NCBI RefSeq assembly: GCF_003387475.1
Contig: NZ_QUNO01000006.1
Location: 62,001-126,000 of the forward strand
Direction: 5' to 3'
Origin: Kutzneria buriramensis
GTDB lineage: Bacteria > Actinomycetota > Actinomycetes > Mycobacteriales > Pseudonocardiaceae
DNA length: 64,000 nucleotides
Below are positions 17,426 through 29,584 of this stretch, in pieces (within the stretch, counting starts at the first letter, position 1; the number at the start of each line of letters is the position of its first letter). The notes beneath the pieces were generated by a model that did not search any database, was not told the origin of the DNA, and saw nothing but the letters and a program-made list of their open reading frames with translations. Position numbers and translations under genes: made by a program.

Positions 17426-17690
17426 GGTTCCCCGACCGCGGATGTTGAGCTTGCGGTAGACGCCGGTGAGGTGCTGCTCGACGGTGCTGTAGGGCTTGCT
17501 GGCGATCTCGCGGTTGACGTGGCCGGAGCGGGCCAGCATGGCGACGCGGCGCTCGGTGTCGCTGAGGGCGTTGGCTTCCTCGACGGCGTTGGTGCGCATC
17601 TCGGGCACGTCGGGGCCGGGTTCGGCCTCGCCGCGATTCGTCGGCGCGAGGCTCCCCAGCCTGGCGTGCTCGACTGAAGCAAGGCGGAAG
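17426..17690 (-). pseudogene. Remnant of LuxR/LAL-type regulator
   Basis: Minus-strand text ALSDTERRVAMLARSGHV, then NREIASKPYSTVEQHLTGVY and RKLNIRGRG, is the C-terminal LuxR helix-turn-helix found in large ATP-binding (LAL) regulators. The usual string is LTPSERRVA.LA..G.SNREIA..L.VT..TVEQHLTSVYRKL, so residues are deleted before STVEQHL. About 40 more residues are readable upstream, then the frame is lost; no ATPase portion exists. It lies tail to tail with GH38 and is a decayed gene. Confidence 0.75.
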
Positions 17691-17755
17691 TTTCTGCCGC
17701 AGCCGGCTGGTCAGACCCGGTCGGTGCCGGCCGTGGGCCGCTGCCGGGAGACACA

Positions 17756-17787
17756 TCGGCCGGCCCGGGTTGCCCCGGACCGGCCGA
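17756..17787. terminator. GC-rich hairpin between convergent genes
   Basis: TCGGCCGG..CCGG with its inverted partner CCGG..CCGGCCGA around a short loop, 8 plus 4 paired bases with one mismatch. It has no T-tract, as is common in high-GC actinobacteria. It lies between the GH38 3' end and the DUF7405-like gene 3' end and could stop transcription from both sides. Confidence 0.5.
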
Positions 17788-17842
17788 CGCCATCTCGCGG
17801 TGTGCCCTCCAGCGGCGCCCTAGCCGTTGGAGCCAGGCCGGT

Positions 17843-19495
17843 TCACGTGAACTCGGTGAGGGGGAATGACCGGACACACCGCGGCGGGACGAGGAAGTTC
17901 TGCCGGCGGGTCGCGGTGATGAACCGTTCCAGGCCGTTGTCGTCCGGGTCGACCTTGAACTGGACCTGGAGGTCCTGCGCGGCCACGGCGACGCGCATCC
18001 GGCGGAACGATTCCGCGGTCGGCATGAACGCGCTGAACTCGAGCTTCGGTTGCATGCTCCCGGCGGCGACGGTGGTGCCGCCGGGGAACGTCTGGAAGGC
18101 GGGCACGTCCAGGCTGGACAGTCCGGGGCCGTCGACCCGGATGTGCAGGGGTGTGCCGTCGGCCGCCCGGGAGTTGCGTTGCAGGGCCGACTCGTGGCCG
18201 ATGCGGCCGAGGCCGGTGAAGGACTGGGTCTGCTGCACGCTGGCCGGCGAGTTCGGGTTGAACTGGCCGCCGGCGTTCTGCGCGTTCAGACGGGCGTCGT
18301 TGGGGCCCTGGAACTTGTTGGTGACGTAGGCGGGGCAGCCGCCGTTGGTGAAGGGGTCGTTGGCGTTGAAGGGCGCCGGCAGGCCGTTGGCGGTGGCGAT
18401 CTGGTTGGAGCGGAACATGTACATCTGCCGTTCCTGGGCGTCCTCGCCGTCGGCATGACGAGGATCCTGGTTGGGCAACGCGTAGAACTGGAACAGGTCC
18501 TCGATGTCGTGGGAGAGGTGCTGGATGCCGCCGTCGTCGAAGTAGTCGCCGGAGGAGGCGTCGGTCAGCTGCGCGGAGTCGTTGCCGGCGAAGGTGCAGA
18601 TCTGCGCCGGCCCGGCGGAGTCGGTCTGCTGGTCCAGGAAACCCATCCACATCGGCGAGTCGGGGTTGATCCGCGACGCGTACTCGAAGTGGTGCGAGTC
18701 GGCCATCTGCCGGGGCAGGCCGCGTTGGACGAACTGCACCCTGGTGGTCTGAAATGAGATCAGCCCTCGGAAGTGGGGCGAGGGCACAGAGGAGCCGGCC
18801 AGGCTGTTGCTGCCCTTGAGCCAGGCGAGCACGTCGTTGAGGTTGCTCACCGAGTCGCTGCGCATGTGGAACAGCATGTGGTTCTGCTCGATGGCGACGT
18901 TGACGTTGAAGCGGTCCTTGGTGACGTTGGGCACGGGGGCGTGCGGGCCGCCGACCAGGCCGCCGATCACGTCGGTGGGCATCGGCACCGCTTCGGCCAG
19001 CGCGTTGGTGGTGCCGTCGGGATTCTGTCCGGAACGCAGTTGGGGCATGAAGGTCTGGACCAGGTCGCCGTTGATGCCGCCGGGCAAGAGGTTGAAGTAC
19101 GGCACGCCGTAGGAGACGAACACGAAGATGCCGCTGGGGCTGAAGTCGTAGCAGCTCTCGATGGTGTCGAGCGCGTCGGACAGCACCTGTTGGTCGTTCG
19201 ACGTCGGGGTGCGGGTCAACACGGCCGGCACGAAATAGGTGAACACCGGTCCGAATTGGGCGGTCACCTTGCCGGCGCCGTCGTTGAGGGTGAGCGGTGG
19301 TGCGATGAAATCGCCGATGTCGAACTGGATGTTCGGGAACGAGGATGAGCCGCCGGCGGTGGCCGCCGCGGCCCGCACCGGTGTGACGGCGACCTGCTCG
19401 ATCATCGCGAGCTGGGTCGCCACGGCGAGCCCGAAGCCGGCCCTGAGCGCTCCTCGTCTGCTGAGGCGCGGGCCCTTGAAGTCGTTGAGCGGCAT
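17843..19495 (-). CDS. Tat-exported DUF7405-like protein
   Basis: A 550-residue protein beginning with a twin-arginine signal (LSRRGALRAGFGLAVATQLA) and an Ala-rich cleavage region near residue 45, so it should be exported folded. The mature part contains MLFHMRSDS, RGLISFQTTRVQFVQRGLPR and SPMWMGFLDQQTDSAGPAQI. From memory these resemble actinobacterial DUF7405 proteins, which look distantly like dye-decolourising peroxidases; a haem or redox role is therefore possible but not shown by a known catalytic motif. A GAGAAGGGA ribosome site precedes the ATG. It stands alone, flanked by decayed DNA. Confidence 0.7.
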   Translation of the reverse strand: MPLNDFKGPRLSRRGALRAGFGLAVATQLAMIEQVAVTPVRAAAATAGGSSSFPNIQFDIGDFIAPPLTLNDGAGKVTAQFGPVFTYFVPAVLTRTPTSNDQQVLSDALDTIESCYDFSPSGIFVFVSYGVPYFNLLPGGINGDLVQTFMPQLRSGQNPDGTTNALAEAVPMPTDVIGGLVGGPHAPVPNVTKDRFNVNVAIEQNHMLFHMRSDSVSNLNDVLAWLKGSNSLAGSSVPSPHFRGLISFQTTRVQFVQRGLPRQMADSHHFEYASRINPDSPMWMGFLDQQTDSAGPAQICTFAGNDSAQLTDASSGDYFDDGGIQHLSHDIEDLFQFYALPNQDPRHADGEDAQERQMYMFRSNQIATANGLPAPFNANDPFTNGGCPAYVTNKFQGPNDARLNAQNAGGQFNPNSPASVQQTQSFTGLGRIGHESALQRNSRAADGTPLHIRVDGPGLSSLDVPAFQTFPGGTTVAAGSMQPKLEFSAFMPTAESFRRMRVAVAAQDLQVQFKVDPDDNGLERFITATRRQNFLVPPRCVRSFPLTEFT

Positions 19496-19928
19496 GGATG
19501 TCCCTTCTCACGCCGGCGAGGAACAGCCCCACCTGCCATCCGTACCTGACCCAGTAAAGGCGTCCGCACCGGCGGCCGGAATTGGCAAGAAATCCCTAGG
19601 TATGACAACAACTACTTAGGTGTCCGCGATCTGGGCCCGACATGGTGTGGTCCTGCGGCCACGTGCTTGATCGTGGCGACCAGCCAAGGAACACTGAGCG
19701 GCACACAGAATCGTGCGACCGATACCGAGCGTGCCTCGTTGTGGGGTGTCGTCAACAATTGCCAAATATCAGCGTGGCCGGCACGCGCGAGAGACATCGC
19801 CGGAATCGGGCCGGCATGCTCGCGCCGGCCTGGCGGCCCGATCGACCTGCACCCCCAGCCGGCGCGACGGCCGAGCTGACGACAATCATCGGCTGTCCTT
19901 CACTGCACAGTGGTTTCCTGGCCCAGAG
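19496..19928. other. Intergenic region upstream of the Tat-exported protein
   Basis: About 430 bp without a convincing gene. The part near 19560-19620 is less GC-rich (AAGAAATCCCTAGGTATGACAACAACTACTTAGG) and probably carries the promoter of the minus-strand gene. The rest yields only Arg/Pro-rich shadow frames. Confidence 0.4.
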
Positions 19929-20052
19929 TCAGAAACCGCCGGACACCTCGATGTTCTGCGCGATGACCCACCGGCCGGCCTCGCTCACCAGCGACGCGAT
20001 CGCCAGCCCGATGGCGTCCGGCTCGCCGACGCGGCCGAGCGCGGTCCTGGCC
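19929..20052 (-). pseudogene. C-terminal fragment of an SDR oxidoreductase
   Basis: RTALGRVGEPDAIGLAIASL then VSEAGRWVIAQNIEVSGGF is the typical last 40 residues of short-chain dehydrogenases (R.G.PEDIA..V.FL.S...RWVTGQ.I.V.GG). Nothing upstream encodes the Rossmann core, so only the tail survives. Confidence 0.7.
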
Positions 20053-20107
20053 GCGAGGCCGAGGGGACCGCGTTGGACGGCGGCCGCTCTGCACGTGGCC
20101 GCGATCA

Positions 20108-20450
20108 TGGATGACCCCAGAACCCTCAAGCCGGCCATCGCGACGCTCTCGGGTTCGCCGTCACCTCTGCGGTTCGAGTTGCAGGAGTGGCTGGGGGCTG
20201 TTGCCGCTGAAGTGGACGACGAGGCGATGGAGATCAGACGCCGTCATGGTCTGGGTGTCGGGCGAGGGGGTCAGCACTTGCAGCGTGTCCGGCCTGTCCT
20301 GTTCCGCTCTGTGTCGCGATGTCTTGACGACCCTGATCGGCAGGTGCGGGAGGCGGCGCTGGCCGCCTGCGTGCCGTTGTTGGATGATCCGCCTTCGGGG
20401 TCGTCGTGCCGCGTTGGCGCCGCTGACACGTGACGTGGTGGCCACCATAG
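20108..20450 (+). pseudogene. Degenerate HEAT-repeat-like fragment
   Basis: One frame reads RFELQEWLGAVAAEVDDEAM and later DDPDRQVREAALAACVPLLD, the latter having the rhythm of a HEAT/armadillo repeat. The frame breaks near 20395; the adjacent frame continues RAALAPLTRDVVATIVEW. No proper start or end was found, so I treat it as a broken gene. The assignment is tentative. Confidence 0.4.
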
Positions 20451-20519
20451 TGGAGTGGCATCACCGGCTGTGGGCGATCCGCGGCCCGCTTGGTGCTGGC
20501 CGTCGACCGTGGCCGCCGC

Positions 20520-20897
20520 TCAGACGAGTTTGCACGGAATGTCGGCGTTCTCGTCCAGGTGATAGGACGCGCACACCCGGTGGTAGCCGTCCGCGATCAC
20601 CAGGTCGTCGTTGACCCGGAGGTTCTCGCGGGTGTGCCCGCGGACCAGCAGCACCGGCGACAGCAGCTCGCCGCGTTTGACCTTGCCCAGGTCCTTGGCC
20701 ACGTGCGCGTTGTCCGCCGGCAGTAGTGCCAACCGGCTGGCGCGCAGGATGTCCTTGGCCTTGCGGTGGACGAGTGTGGCGGCTCGGAGCAGGTCGACCA
20801 TGCTGTCGGCGACTGCCTCGTCGGTGACGAGCGTCAGGTAGTCGTGCGCCGCCGGGTAGTCGTGCTCGTCGGGCTCGCTCTTCCAGTGTTCCTTCAC
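20520..20897 (-). CDS. ParB-like small protein
   Basis: A 125-residue protein starting at GTG 20897 after a strong GAGGAGGGAC site. The C-terminal text LVIADGYHRVCASYHLDE resembles the ParB/Srx-like nuclease core motif (DG.HR), and the preceding LSPVLLVRGHTRENLRVNDD fits the same fold. It overlaps the stop of the antiporter gene by 4 bp (GTGA), so the two are produced together. Similar short proteins occur in many actinomycetes with no assigned function. DNA binding or a sulfiredoxin-like nucleotide role is possible. Confidence 0.7.
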   Translation of the reverse strand: MKEHWKSEPDEHDYPAAHDYLTLVTDEAVADSMVDLLRAATLVHRKAKDILRASRLALLPADNAHVAKDLGKVKRGELLSPVLLVRGHTRENLRVNDDLVIADGYHRVCASYHLDENADIPCKLV

Positions 20898-22063
20898 GAC
20901 GTGTCCCTCCTCGTATCGCCACCGGTAGACGGTGCCGGGCCTGGGCTGCCCGCTGCGCGCGTCGCCGCCCACGCCGTCACCGCGACGCTGACCATCGCGG
21001 CGGCCAGGATCGCGCCGCCTTCCCCGCTCTCGAGCAGATTGGCGCGGGTGCCGATGGTGACCGCGGCGACGGGCACGCCCATCTGCGCCCCAGCCAGCAG
21101 CGCCAGCGGCAGTGGCTGACCCAGTAGCCGGGCCGCTGCGTGCACCATGACTGTCGCCACGGCCAGCAGCAAGGCAAGGATGATCATTCGGGGTTGGCTG
21201 GCCAGCGCACGCAGGTCCAATGACGCGCCGAGCCACACGAAGAACACCGGCCCGAGGAATCCGTCGGCCACCGCGAACAGCTGCCGGGCCAAGCGTCGCG
21301 GCTCGCCCTCGGCGGCCAGCGCCAGGCCGATCACAAAGCCGGCCAGCATCACCGACACGCCCACGAGCTGTGCCAACCCTGCCAGGCCGAACACCGAGAT
21401 CAACGCGATCCGTAGCTCGATGCCGAAATGCCGACGCTTGCTCAGCTTGTGCACCCGCTCGGTCACGCCCCGCGCGCGCAGCCAGCGCATGGCCGCGAAC
21501 CACGCCGCGCCGACGCCGATCACCGCGAGCGCGCCCAGTCCGGCCCGGCCGGCGCGCGAGGGATCCTCCGCCAGCGGCAGCAGGACGATGCAGGCGGTGT
21601 CGGCGATCGCGACGTGCACGATGGTGGCGATCGCTGCCGGCGTGTCCAAGCCCTTCTCGTCGATCACCGGCATGACCAGTGCCGCCGAGCTGGAGGCCAG
21701 GAGCACCGCGTACAGCAGACCGTGGCCGGTGCCGGTCAGTGCCGCCACGCCGAGCCCGGCGGGCACGGCCAACACGCCCACCAGCCCGGCCAGCAGCGCC
21801 CCTCGCCGCAGCGCCACCCGCAGCGCGGCGTTGCGCAGCGGCACGTGACTGCCGGCCACCAGCATCACCAGGGCGAAACCGGCCGAGGCCAGGAAGGACA
21901 GCGCGGGCTCGTCCGCGTCGACCCAACCGAGGCCGGTGCGCCCCAGCACCACTCCGAACGCGATCTCACCGACCACCACCGGCACCCGGAACCGCTTCGG
22001 GGTGGCCAGTAGCGGCCCGGCGAGCCCGACCGCCAACACCAGCGCCAACGTGAACAGACTCAT
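20894..22063 (-). CDS. CPA2-type cation/proton antiporter
   Basis: A 389-residue membrane protein of the KefB/NapA (CPA2) family. It has about twelve hydrophobic segments with family features: VVVGEIAFGVVLGRTGLGW, LLASSSAALVMPVIDEKGLD, and IVHVAIADTACIVLLPLAED, whose Asp lies in the ion-binding region. The ATG at 22063 follows GGAAGGAGG. There is no C-terminal RCK/TrkA domain. It probably exchanges Na+ or K+ for protons and is coupled to the ParB-like protein downstream. This is distinct from the second CPA2 antiporter inside the halogenase operon. Confidence 0.88.
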   Translation of the reverse strand: MSLFTLALVLAVGLAGPLLATPKRFRVPVVVGEIAFGVVLGRTGLGWVDADEPALSFLASAGFALVMLVAGSHVPLRNAALRVALRRGALLAGLVGVLAVPAGLGVAALTGTGHGLLYAVLLASSSAALVMPVIDEKGLDTPAAIATIVHVAIADTACIVLLPLAEDPSRAGRAGLGALAVIGVGAAWFAAMRWLRARGVTERVHKLSKRRHFGIELRIALISVFGLAGLAQLVGVSVMLAGFVIGLALAAEGEPRRLARQLFAVADGFLGPVFFVWLGASLDLRALASQPRMIILALLLAVATVMVHAAARLLGQPLPLALLAGAQMGVPVAAVTIGTRANLLESGEGGAILAAAMVSVAVTAWAATRAAGSPGPAPSTGGDTRRDTS

Positions 22064-22429
22064 GGCCGCTCCTCCTTCCACCCAGATCGGAGCATTGTGC
22101 GGGCTCACGTGCCGGGTGTCACCGCCGGCACGCGGCCACGGGGGCATGACGCGGGGTGGGTCCTCGCGATCACCGCGAACTCGGCATGACGATCACCACG
22201 GGTCGGGCGTAGTTGATCGCGTGCCTGACTCGGTGAGCGTCGCCTGGGGGCCTGCCGCCCTGCGGGTCTTTCGGGGCCTGCGGCCTGGATGTTCGGCTGT
22301 GGATGGGGACCATCCTGGCGGCCTTTGGTGGACGCCTCGGCGTACCTCACCGACGCCGGCCAGGTGACGCAGTTCTTCACCGCGCTGGTCGGGGTGGCCT
22401 TCACCGCGACGGTCATGGGCCGCACCCTG

Positions 22430-22580
22430 GACTGTGGGTACCAGGGTGCCGTCCACGATCAGCGCCGCGTCCTTTGCGAACCGCTTGCGCGGCTTGACAC
22501 GAGCTTCGGGCCGAGGTGGCCTATGAGGCGACTGACCGCGGATTTCGACACGCCGAACGGTAGTGCCAGTTGCCGCTAAC
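22430..22580 (-). pseudogene. IS5-type transposase fragment
   Basis: Two frames on the minus strand together read LALPFGVSKSAVSRLIGHLG and then KPRKRFAKDAALIVDGTLVP, as in IS5/IS1112-like DDE transposases of actinomycetes. The pieces are joined by a frameshift, and sequence beyond VPT is unrelated. Only about 50 residues survive. Confidence 0.7.
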
Positions 22581-22600
22581 GGACTAGCTACCGTCAGCTC

Positions 22601-23320
22601 ATGGCCTCTGACCGGCACTCAAACAAAGTCGCGGTGGCAGCTGTCGTCGCACTCGTGGTCGGTGCCGCCCTCGTCCTGCTATTGCAGGTGATACCGCCGA
22701 CCGACGAAATCAGCGCGCTGGACACCACGCTCAGCGAGTACGGTACGGGGAGGAACAAATGGATCTTCAATCTCGCGCTGATCCTGCTGGCCACGGGTTC
22801 GGTGGCCGGTCTGGCCATGCTCCTACGTGAAGGCAGGCTACCGGTGCCGGCAGCCGCACTGGGCGCGGTCTGGTCGGTTGGGCTGCTGGTGATCGTGGCG
22901 TTCGCCAAACACGACTGGCGGATCGACCCGACCATGGACGCCGCCGGGATGGCGCACCGAGCCGCAAGCATCGTCGCGTTCGTCTGCCTTCCGCTGGCCG
23001 TGCTCGCTTCGGTGCGGCGGGCGTTTCCGTATGCACCACGACGGCGACTGACTGCGCGGCTGCTGGCCATCGCCTCGTTCGCCTGGATTACGGTGATCGT
23101 CGGTGCGATCGTGGTCGCGATCCGCACGGGCCATGACTGGTGGCTGAGTACCCCGTACGGCCTCGAGGAACGGGGCTTGGCCCTGACCGAACTGCTCGCC
23201 CTCGCCGTACTGATCCTTCCTGTGTGTGATCGGGTGGCCCGGGTACGTCCCGCCGCACGCACACGAGGTGGCCCGCGCCCACACCAGCTGGGAACGCGAG
23301 AAGGCCGTTCGGCTCACTGA
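22601..23320 (+). CDS. DUF998 family membrane protein
   Basis: A 239-residue integral membrane protein with about six transmembrane segments and the DUF998 pattern: first helix, the ISALDTTLSEYGTG region, then LALILLATGSVAGLAMLL, HRAASIVAFVCLPLAVLA with the conserved His, and a C-terminal polar tail. Function is unknown for the family. The ATG at 22601 lies shortly after the transposase remnant, so its promoter may be recent. It is monocistronic. Confidence 0.85.
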   Translation: MASDRHSNKVAVAAVVALVVGAALVLLLQVIPPTDEISALDTTLSEYGTGRNKWIFNLALILLATGSVAGLAMLLREGRLPVPAAALGAVWSVGLLVIVAFAKHDWRIDPTMDAAGMAHRAASIVAFVCLPLAVLASVRRAFPYAPRRRLTARLLAIASFAWITVIVGAIVVAIRTGHDWWLSTPYGLEERGLALTELLALAVLILPVCDRVARVRPAARTRGGPRPHQLGTREGRSAH

Positions 23321-23561
23321 GGCCGGCTGCCGGTCACGGTGCTCGACGGTGATCCAGCCAACTGAATCTCGGCCGCCGTCGTCCAGGCCCGGCTGTGGCA
23401 CGCCGGTGACTGCGCGGATCTGCTGCCCGAGGCAGTTGTCTCCGTGCCGGCCGACCTGCTGGCGGCCAGGCGCAGGTGCGGCCGCGCTCCGTCCGCAACC
23501 CCAGGCGCGGTAGCGCCCGCAGGAGCACGCGCACAACGGACAGATGCGTCACAAGTGCGCG

Positions 23562-24335
23562 TTACGCGTTCGGATCCCAGTCTGCGAGCTGCTCCATCGG
23601 CTCGGTGTCGCCGGTGATCTCCAGACCGTCGAGCGGGGCGCGCTCGTAGAAGTAGAGGACAAGTTCGCTCGCTGCGCCCCGCATCACCATGTCGCCAGGC
23701 TCCGCGTCGGCGGCGAGGTCGTCGCAGCGGACGCCGTCGGCGTTGAGGGTCAGGCGCCAGGAGCGGCCCTCGGTCGTGTGCAGGTCGATGGTCGCCGGCT
23801 TGAACGGCCAGGGGACGGTCGTCGCCGAGACGGTCGTCAGGAACTCGTCGACGCCTTCGACCGCGACGTCCGTCGGCAGCGGCTGTGCGGCCCCCTGGGA
23901 GAGTTGGGCGTCGTAGGTGTGGACGGCGATCTCCTGGATCTGGTGCCGGGCCACGGCTCCGCTGGTCTCCGGGGCCTGCGAGCGGCCCCACCAGGTCCAG
24001 CAGCCGCGGTTCGGGCCGGCCTCGCGCATCGCGTCGAGCATGAGCTCGGTCGACTCGGCGAGCCAGGCATCCAGAGCTTCGCGGTCACGGGGCGCGGTCG
24101 GGGCGCCCTTTGGGTCCGTCTTCGCTGGGGGCTCAGCGCCCGGACCCGCCGCGACGATGGCGGCCTGGCGGCGGCGGCCGTCGCCGAGGTGCTGTGCCAG
24201 TTCGCGCAGCGTCCAGTTCGGGCAGGTCGGGACCGGGACGTCGAGGTCGGGGGCGGACGCGATCGCGGCGCGGAACGCGGCCGAGCGGTCTTCGATCAGC
24301 CGCAGGAGCTCGGGGAACTCCACAGTGTTGTGCAC
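23562..24335 (-). CDS. Maleylpyruvate isomerase family mycothiol-dependent enzyme
   Basis: A 257-residue protein of the MDMPI/DinB-like superfamily. The N-terminal domain has VPTCPNWTLRELAQHLGDGR (the conserved W.. .L..H metal-binding helix) and later VARHQIQEIAVHTYDAQL, the second His-rich helix. The C-terminal MDMPI domain includes GRSWRLTLNADGVRC and DMVMRGAASELVLYFYER. Such proteins use mycothiol, the actinobacterial thiol, as cofactor or adduct in isomerisation or detoxification; the substrate here is unknown. The start is GTG 24335. It stands alone. Confidence 0.88.
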   Translation of the reverse strand: MHNTVEFPELLRLIEDRSAAFRAAIASAPDLDVPVPTCPNWTLRELAQHLGDGRRRQAAIVAAGPGAEPPAKTDPKGAPTAPRDREALDAWLAESTELMLDAMREAGPNRGCWTWWGRSQAPETSGAVARHQIQEIAVHTYDAQLSQGAAQPLPTDVAVEGVDEFLTTVSATTVPWPFKPATIDLHTTEGRSWRLTLNADGVRCDDLAADAEPGDMVMRGAASELVLYFYERAPLDGLEITGDTEPMEQLADWDPNA

Positions 24336-24436
24336 CTCAGTGGTGTATCACGGCGCTCCAGCCGCCGGTAGCGAATTTGTCGGACGAAGCGTCGACGGCC
24401 GGGCGGAGCGCAGCGTGAATCTCGGGACGCTGTCCG

Positions 24437-25225
24437 TCAAGGCTCGATCGATCGCGTGGTGGCGGCGAGTTCCCGCACGGCGTCGGCAACGGCGGGGGAG
24501 TCGTTGCGCAGGATCTTGCTGTGGTTGCTGGGGACCTTCGCGCTCACCTTCACGTTCGGGTTGTGGGCGACGATCGGGTCAAGCACTTTGCGGCCCTCGT
24601 CCATCTCGCCGTCCTTGCTGCCGAGGCTGTCGCCGGTGGCCAGCACGAACCGCACCGGGCAGGTGAGGCGCTCGATGACGGGCCCGCTGGCGGCGGAGAT
24701 CTCGTTGCACTCGATGTTGACGTCGGCGTGCTGGTCGGCGGTCATCTTCGCGGCCAGGCCCAGGCGGCTGGCGATGGGGAACGCCCACCGCATCCGGCGG
24801 AACAGCCTGCGGATCCGCTCCCGGCCGGCCTCGCCGGTCAGGCCGATCGGAAAGGCGTCCACGGTGACCAGACCCTGGACGCGGTCGGGGTTCCGGTCGG
24901 CCCAGTGCCAGCCGAGGATGCCTCCGTAGGACCAGCCGACCAGCAGCGGCCGTTCCACGTCCCGCGCCGTGAGCACGGCGTCCAGGTCGCGTAGGCACGC
25001 CTCGAACGAGTAGTCGGCCGAGCGTCGCGACTTGCCGCGGGCGCGCTGGTCGTAGGTGATGTGCCGGTAGCCGGTGCCGAGGTCGGCGATCACGCGCTTC
25101 CAGTGCGACTGGTCGGCGTAGGCGCCGTTGAGGTAGACCACGGGACGGCCGGGGCCGCCGGTGTCGCTGACGTACAGGGCGGTGTCGTCGACCGGGAGCA
25201 TGCCGGTCCAGGCGGTGCTGGTCAT
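24437..25225 (-). CDS. Alpha/beta hydrolase
   Basis: A 262-residue alpha/beta-hydrolase-fold protein. The nucleophile elbow is GWSYGG, the oxyanion region GAYADQSHW with RARGKSRRS, and the acid and His would be in ATGDSLGSKDGEMD and PSNHSKIL. No signal peptide, so cytoplasmic esterase, lipase or haloperoxidase-like activity is expected; substrate unknown. It follows the DUF4097 gene by 27 bp and is probably in one transcript with it. Confidence 0.88.
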   Translation of the reverse strand: MTSTAWTGMLPVDDTALYVSDTGGPGRPVVYLNGAYADQSHWKRVIADLGTGYRHITYDQRARGKSRRSADYSFEACLRDLDAVLTARDVERPLLVGWSYGGILGWHWADRNPDRVQGLVTVDAFPIGLTGEAGRERIRRLFRRMRWAFPIASRLGLAAKMTADQHADVNIECNEISAASGPVIERLTCPVRFVLATGDSLGSKDGEMDEGRKVLDPIVAHNPNVKVSAKVPSNHSKILRNDSPAVADAVRELAATTRSIEP

Positions 25226-25252
25226 GGGACTTTCCTTTTCTAGAGGCGGACG

Positions 25253-26080
25253 TCAGGCGGCGGGGTGGATGACGATGTCGTCGAGCCGGGCGCGGGCGTA
25301 GACCTTGACGGTGGTGTCGGCGTTGTCCTGCGCGGGTACCGAGTTGCGGACGGGTCCCTTGGTGCTGTTGGCGTCCACGTCGGCTGCGGTTCCCTCGGCG
25401 ATGCCGACCTGGATGCCGCCGGCGGCGTTGCGGAGGTCGGCGTGGCCATGCGTGATCCGTCCGATCCGGATGGGACAGGTGGCGGCCTCGGCGGTGACGC
25501 TGCCCTCGGCCACGTCGATGTCGAAGCTGCCGCCACTGGCCGCCTTGAGGTCGACATCGGACCGGGCGCGGCCGATCCAGACCCCGCCGGATGTGCCGTG
25601 GTACCGCACGGGGCCCTCGACCTCGTCGATCCGCACGCCGGCGGAGACACCGTCGATCTCGACGGAACCGGCGACATGGCCGATCGAGACTCTGCCGGCG
25701 GCGAGGGTTCCCCGCAGCGCGGCGACCCGGTCGAGTTGAATTTGTCCCGAGGCCACCTCCACCTGGCAGTTGCCGAACACCCCGTCGGCCCGCGTCTCGG
25801 AGAAGGCGCTGCTCAGGACCAGGCGGGAGCCGGCCGGCAATCCGACCGTGATGGCGACCGAACCGCTCTTGTCGCCGGCCTTGACCGTCTCGACCGACAG
25901 CTTCCCGTCGGCGAAGTTGACCTTGGTCTTCTCGGCCACCTTCACGTGGGACTGGTTCGCGCGGTTGACCGGTTCGACCGTCACCACAGTGTCCGGGCGC
26001 TCGCTGGCGGTGACCCGGACCCGGGCACCTGCGGTGGACAGCCTGGCGGTGATCGGCTGAGGTGTCTCGAAGGTTGGCAT
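25253..26080 (-). CDS. DUF4097 beta-strand repeat protein
   Basis: A 275-residue soluble protein made of short repeated beta strands (for example VSIGHVAGSVEIDGVSAGVR, DEVEGPVRYHGTSGGVWIG), the DUF4097 right-handed beta-helix pattern. The usual N-terminal start MPTFETPQPITARL is present. Function is not established; in other actinomycetes genes like it often sit next to an RHH/HicB-like gene, here found separately at 37750-38274. First gene of the pair with the downstream hydrolase. Confidence 0.85.
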   Translation of the reverse strand: MPTFETPQPITARLSTAGARVRVTASERPDTVVTVEPVNRANQSHVKVAEKTKVNFADGKLSVETVKAGDKSGSVAITVGLPAGSRLVLSSAFSETRADGVFGNCQVEVASGQIQLDRVAALRGTLAAGRVSIGHVAGSVEIDGVSAGVRIDEVEGPVRYHGTSGGVWIGRARSDVDLKAASGGSFDIDVAEGSVTAEAATCPIRIGRITHGHADLRNAAGGIQVGIAEGTAADVDANSTKGPVRNSVPAQDNADTTVKVYARARLDDIVIHPAA

Positions 26081-26271
26081 GGCTGTACCTTCGCCGGCCG
26101 TCCTGACACGGCGCAGTCACCGCGCTGACACGGGCCCGACCAGAGCTGAGGTCGACCCTTACGCGATCTTTGCGGTCCGGCCCGACTTCTTGACGTCGTT
26201 CGAGCGGCGAGACCGTGATCATCCCGTGGTACAACGACTTCGGGGATCAACAGGGTTGTTCAGAGGGGGAA

Positions 26272-29582
<3,311 letters not shown>

Positions 29583-29584
29583 TC

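Noticed and set aside
14108-17608. Minus-strand 1166-residue open frame
   Set aside because: Only its first 60 residues (the LuxR HTH remnant) are meaningful; the rest is antisense to the GH38 and GH4 genes.
22289-22579. Plus-strand 96-residue frame
   Set aside because: Its second half is antisense to the IS5-type transposase fragment and the first half has no recognisable family.
23321-23561. Possible small gene between DUF998 and MDMPI genes
   Set aside because: One plus frame reads sensibly (ISAAVVQARLWHAGDCADLL) but is broken by a TGA and has no start or known family; at most a decayed fragment.
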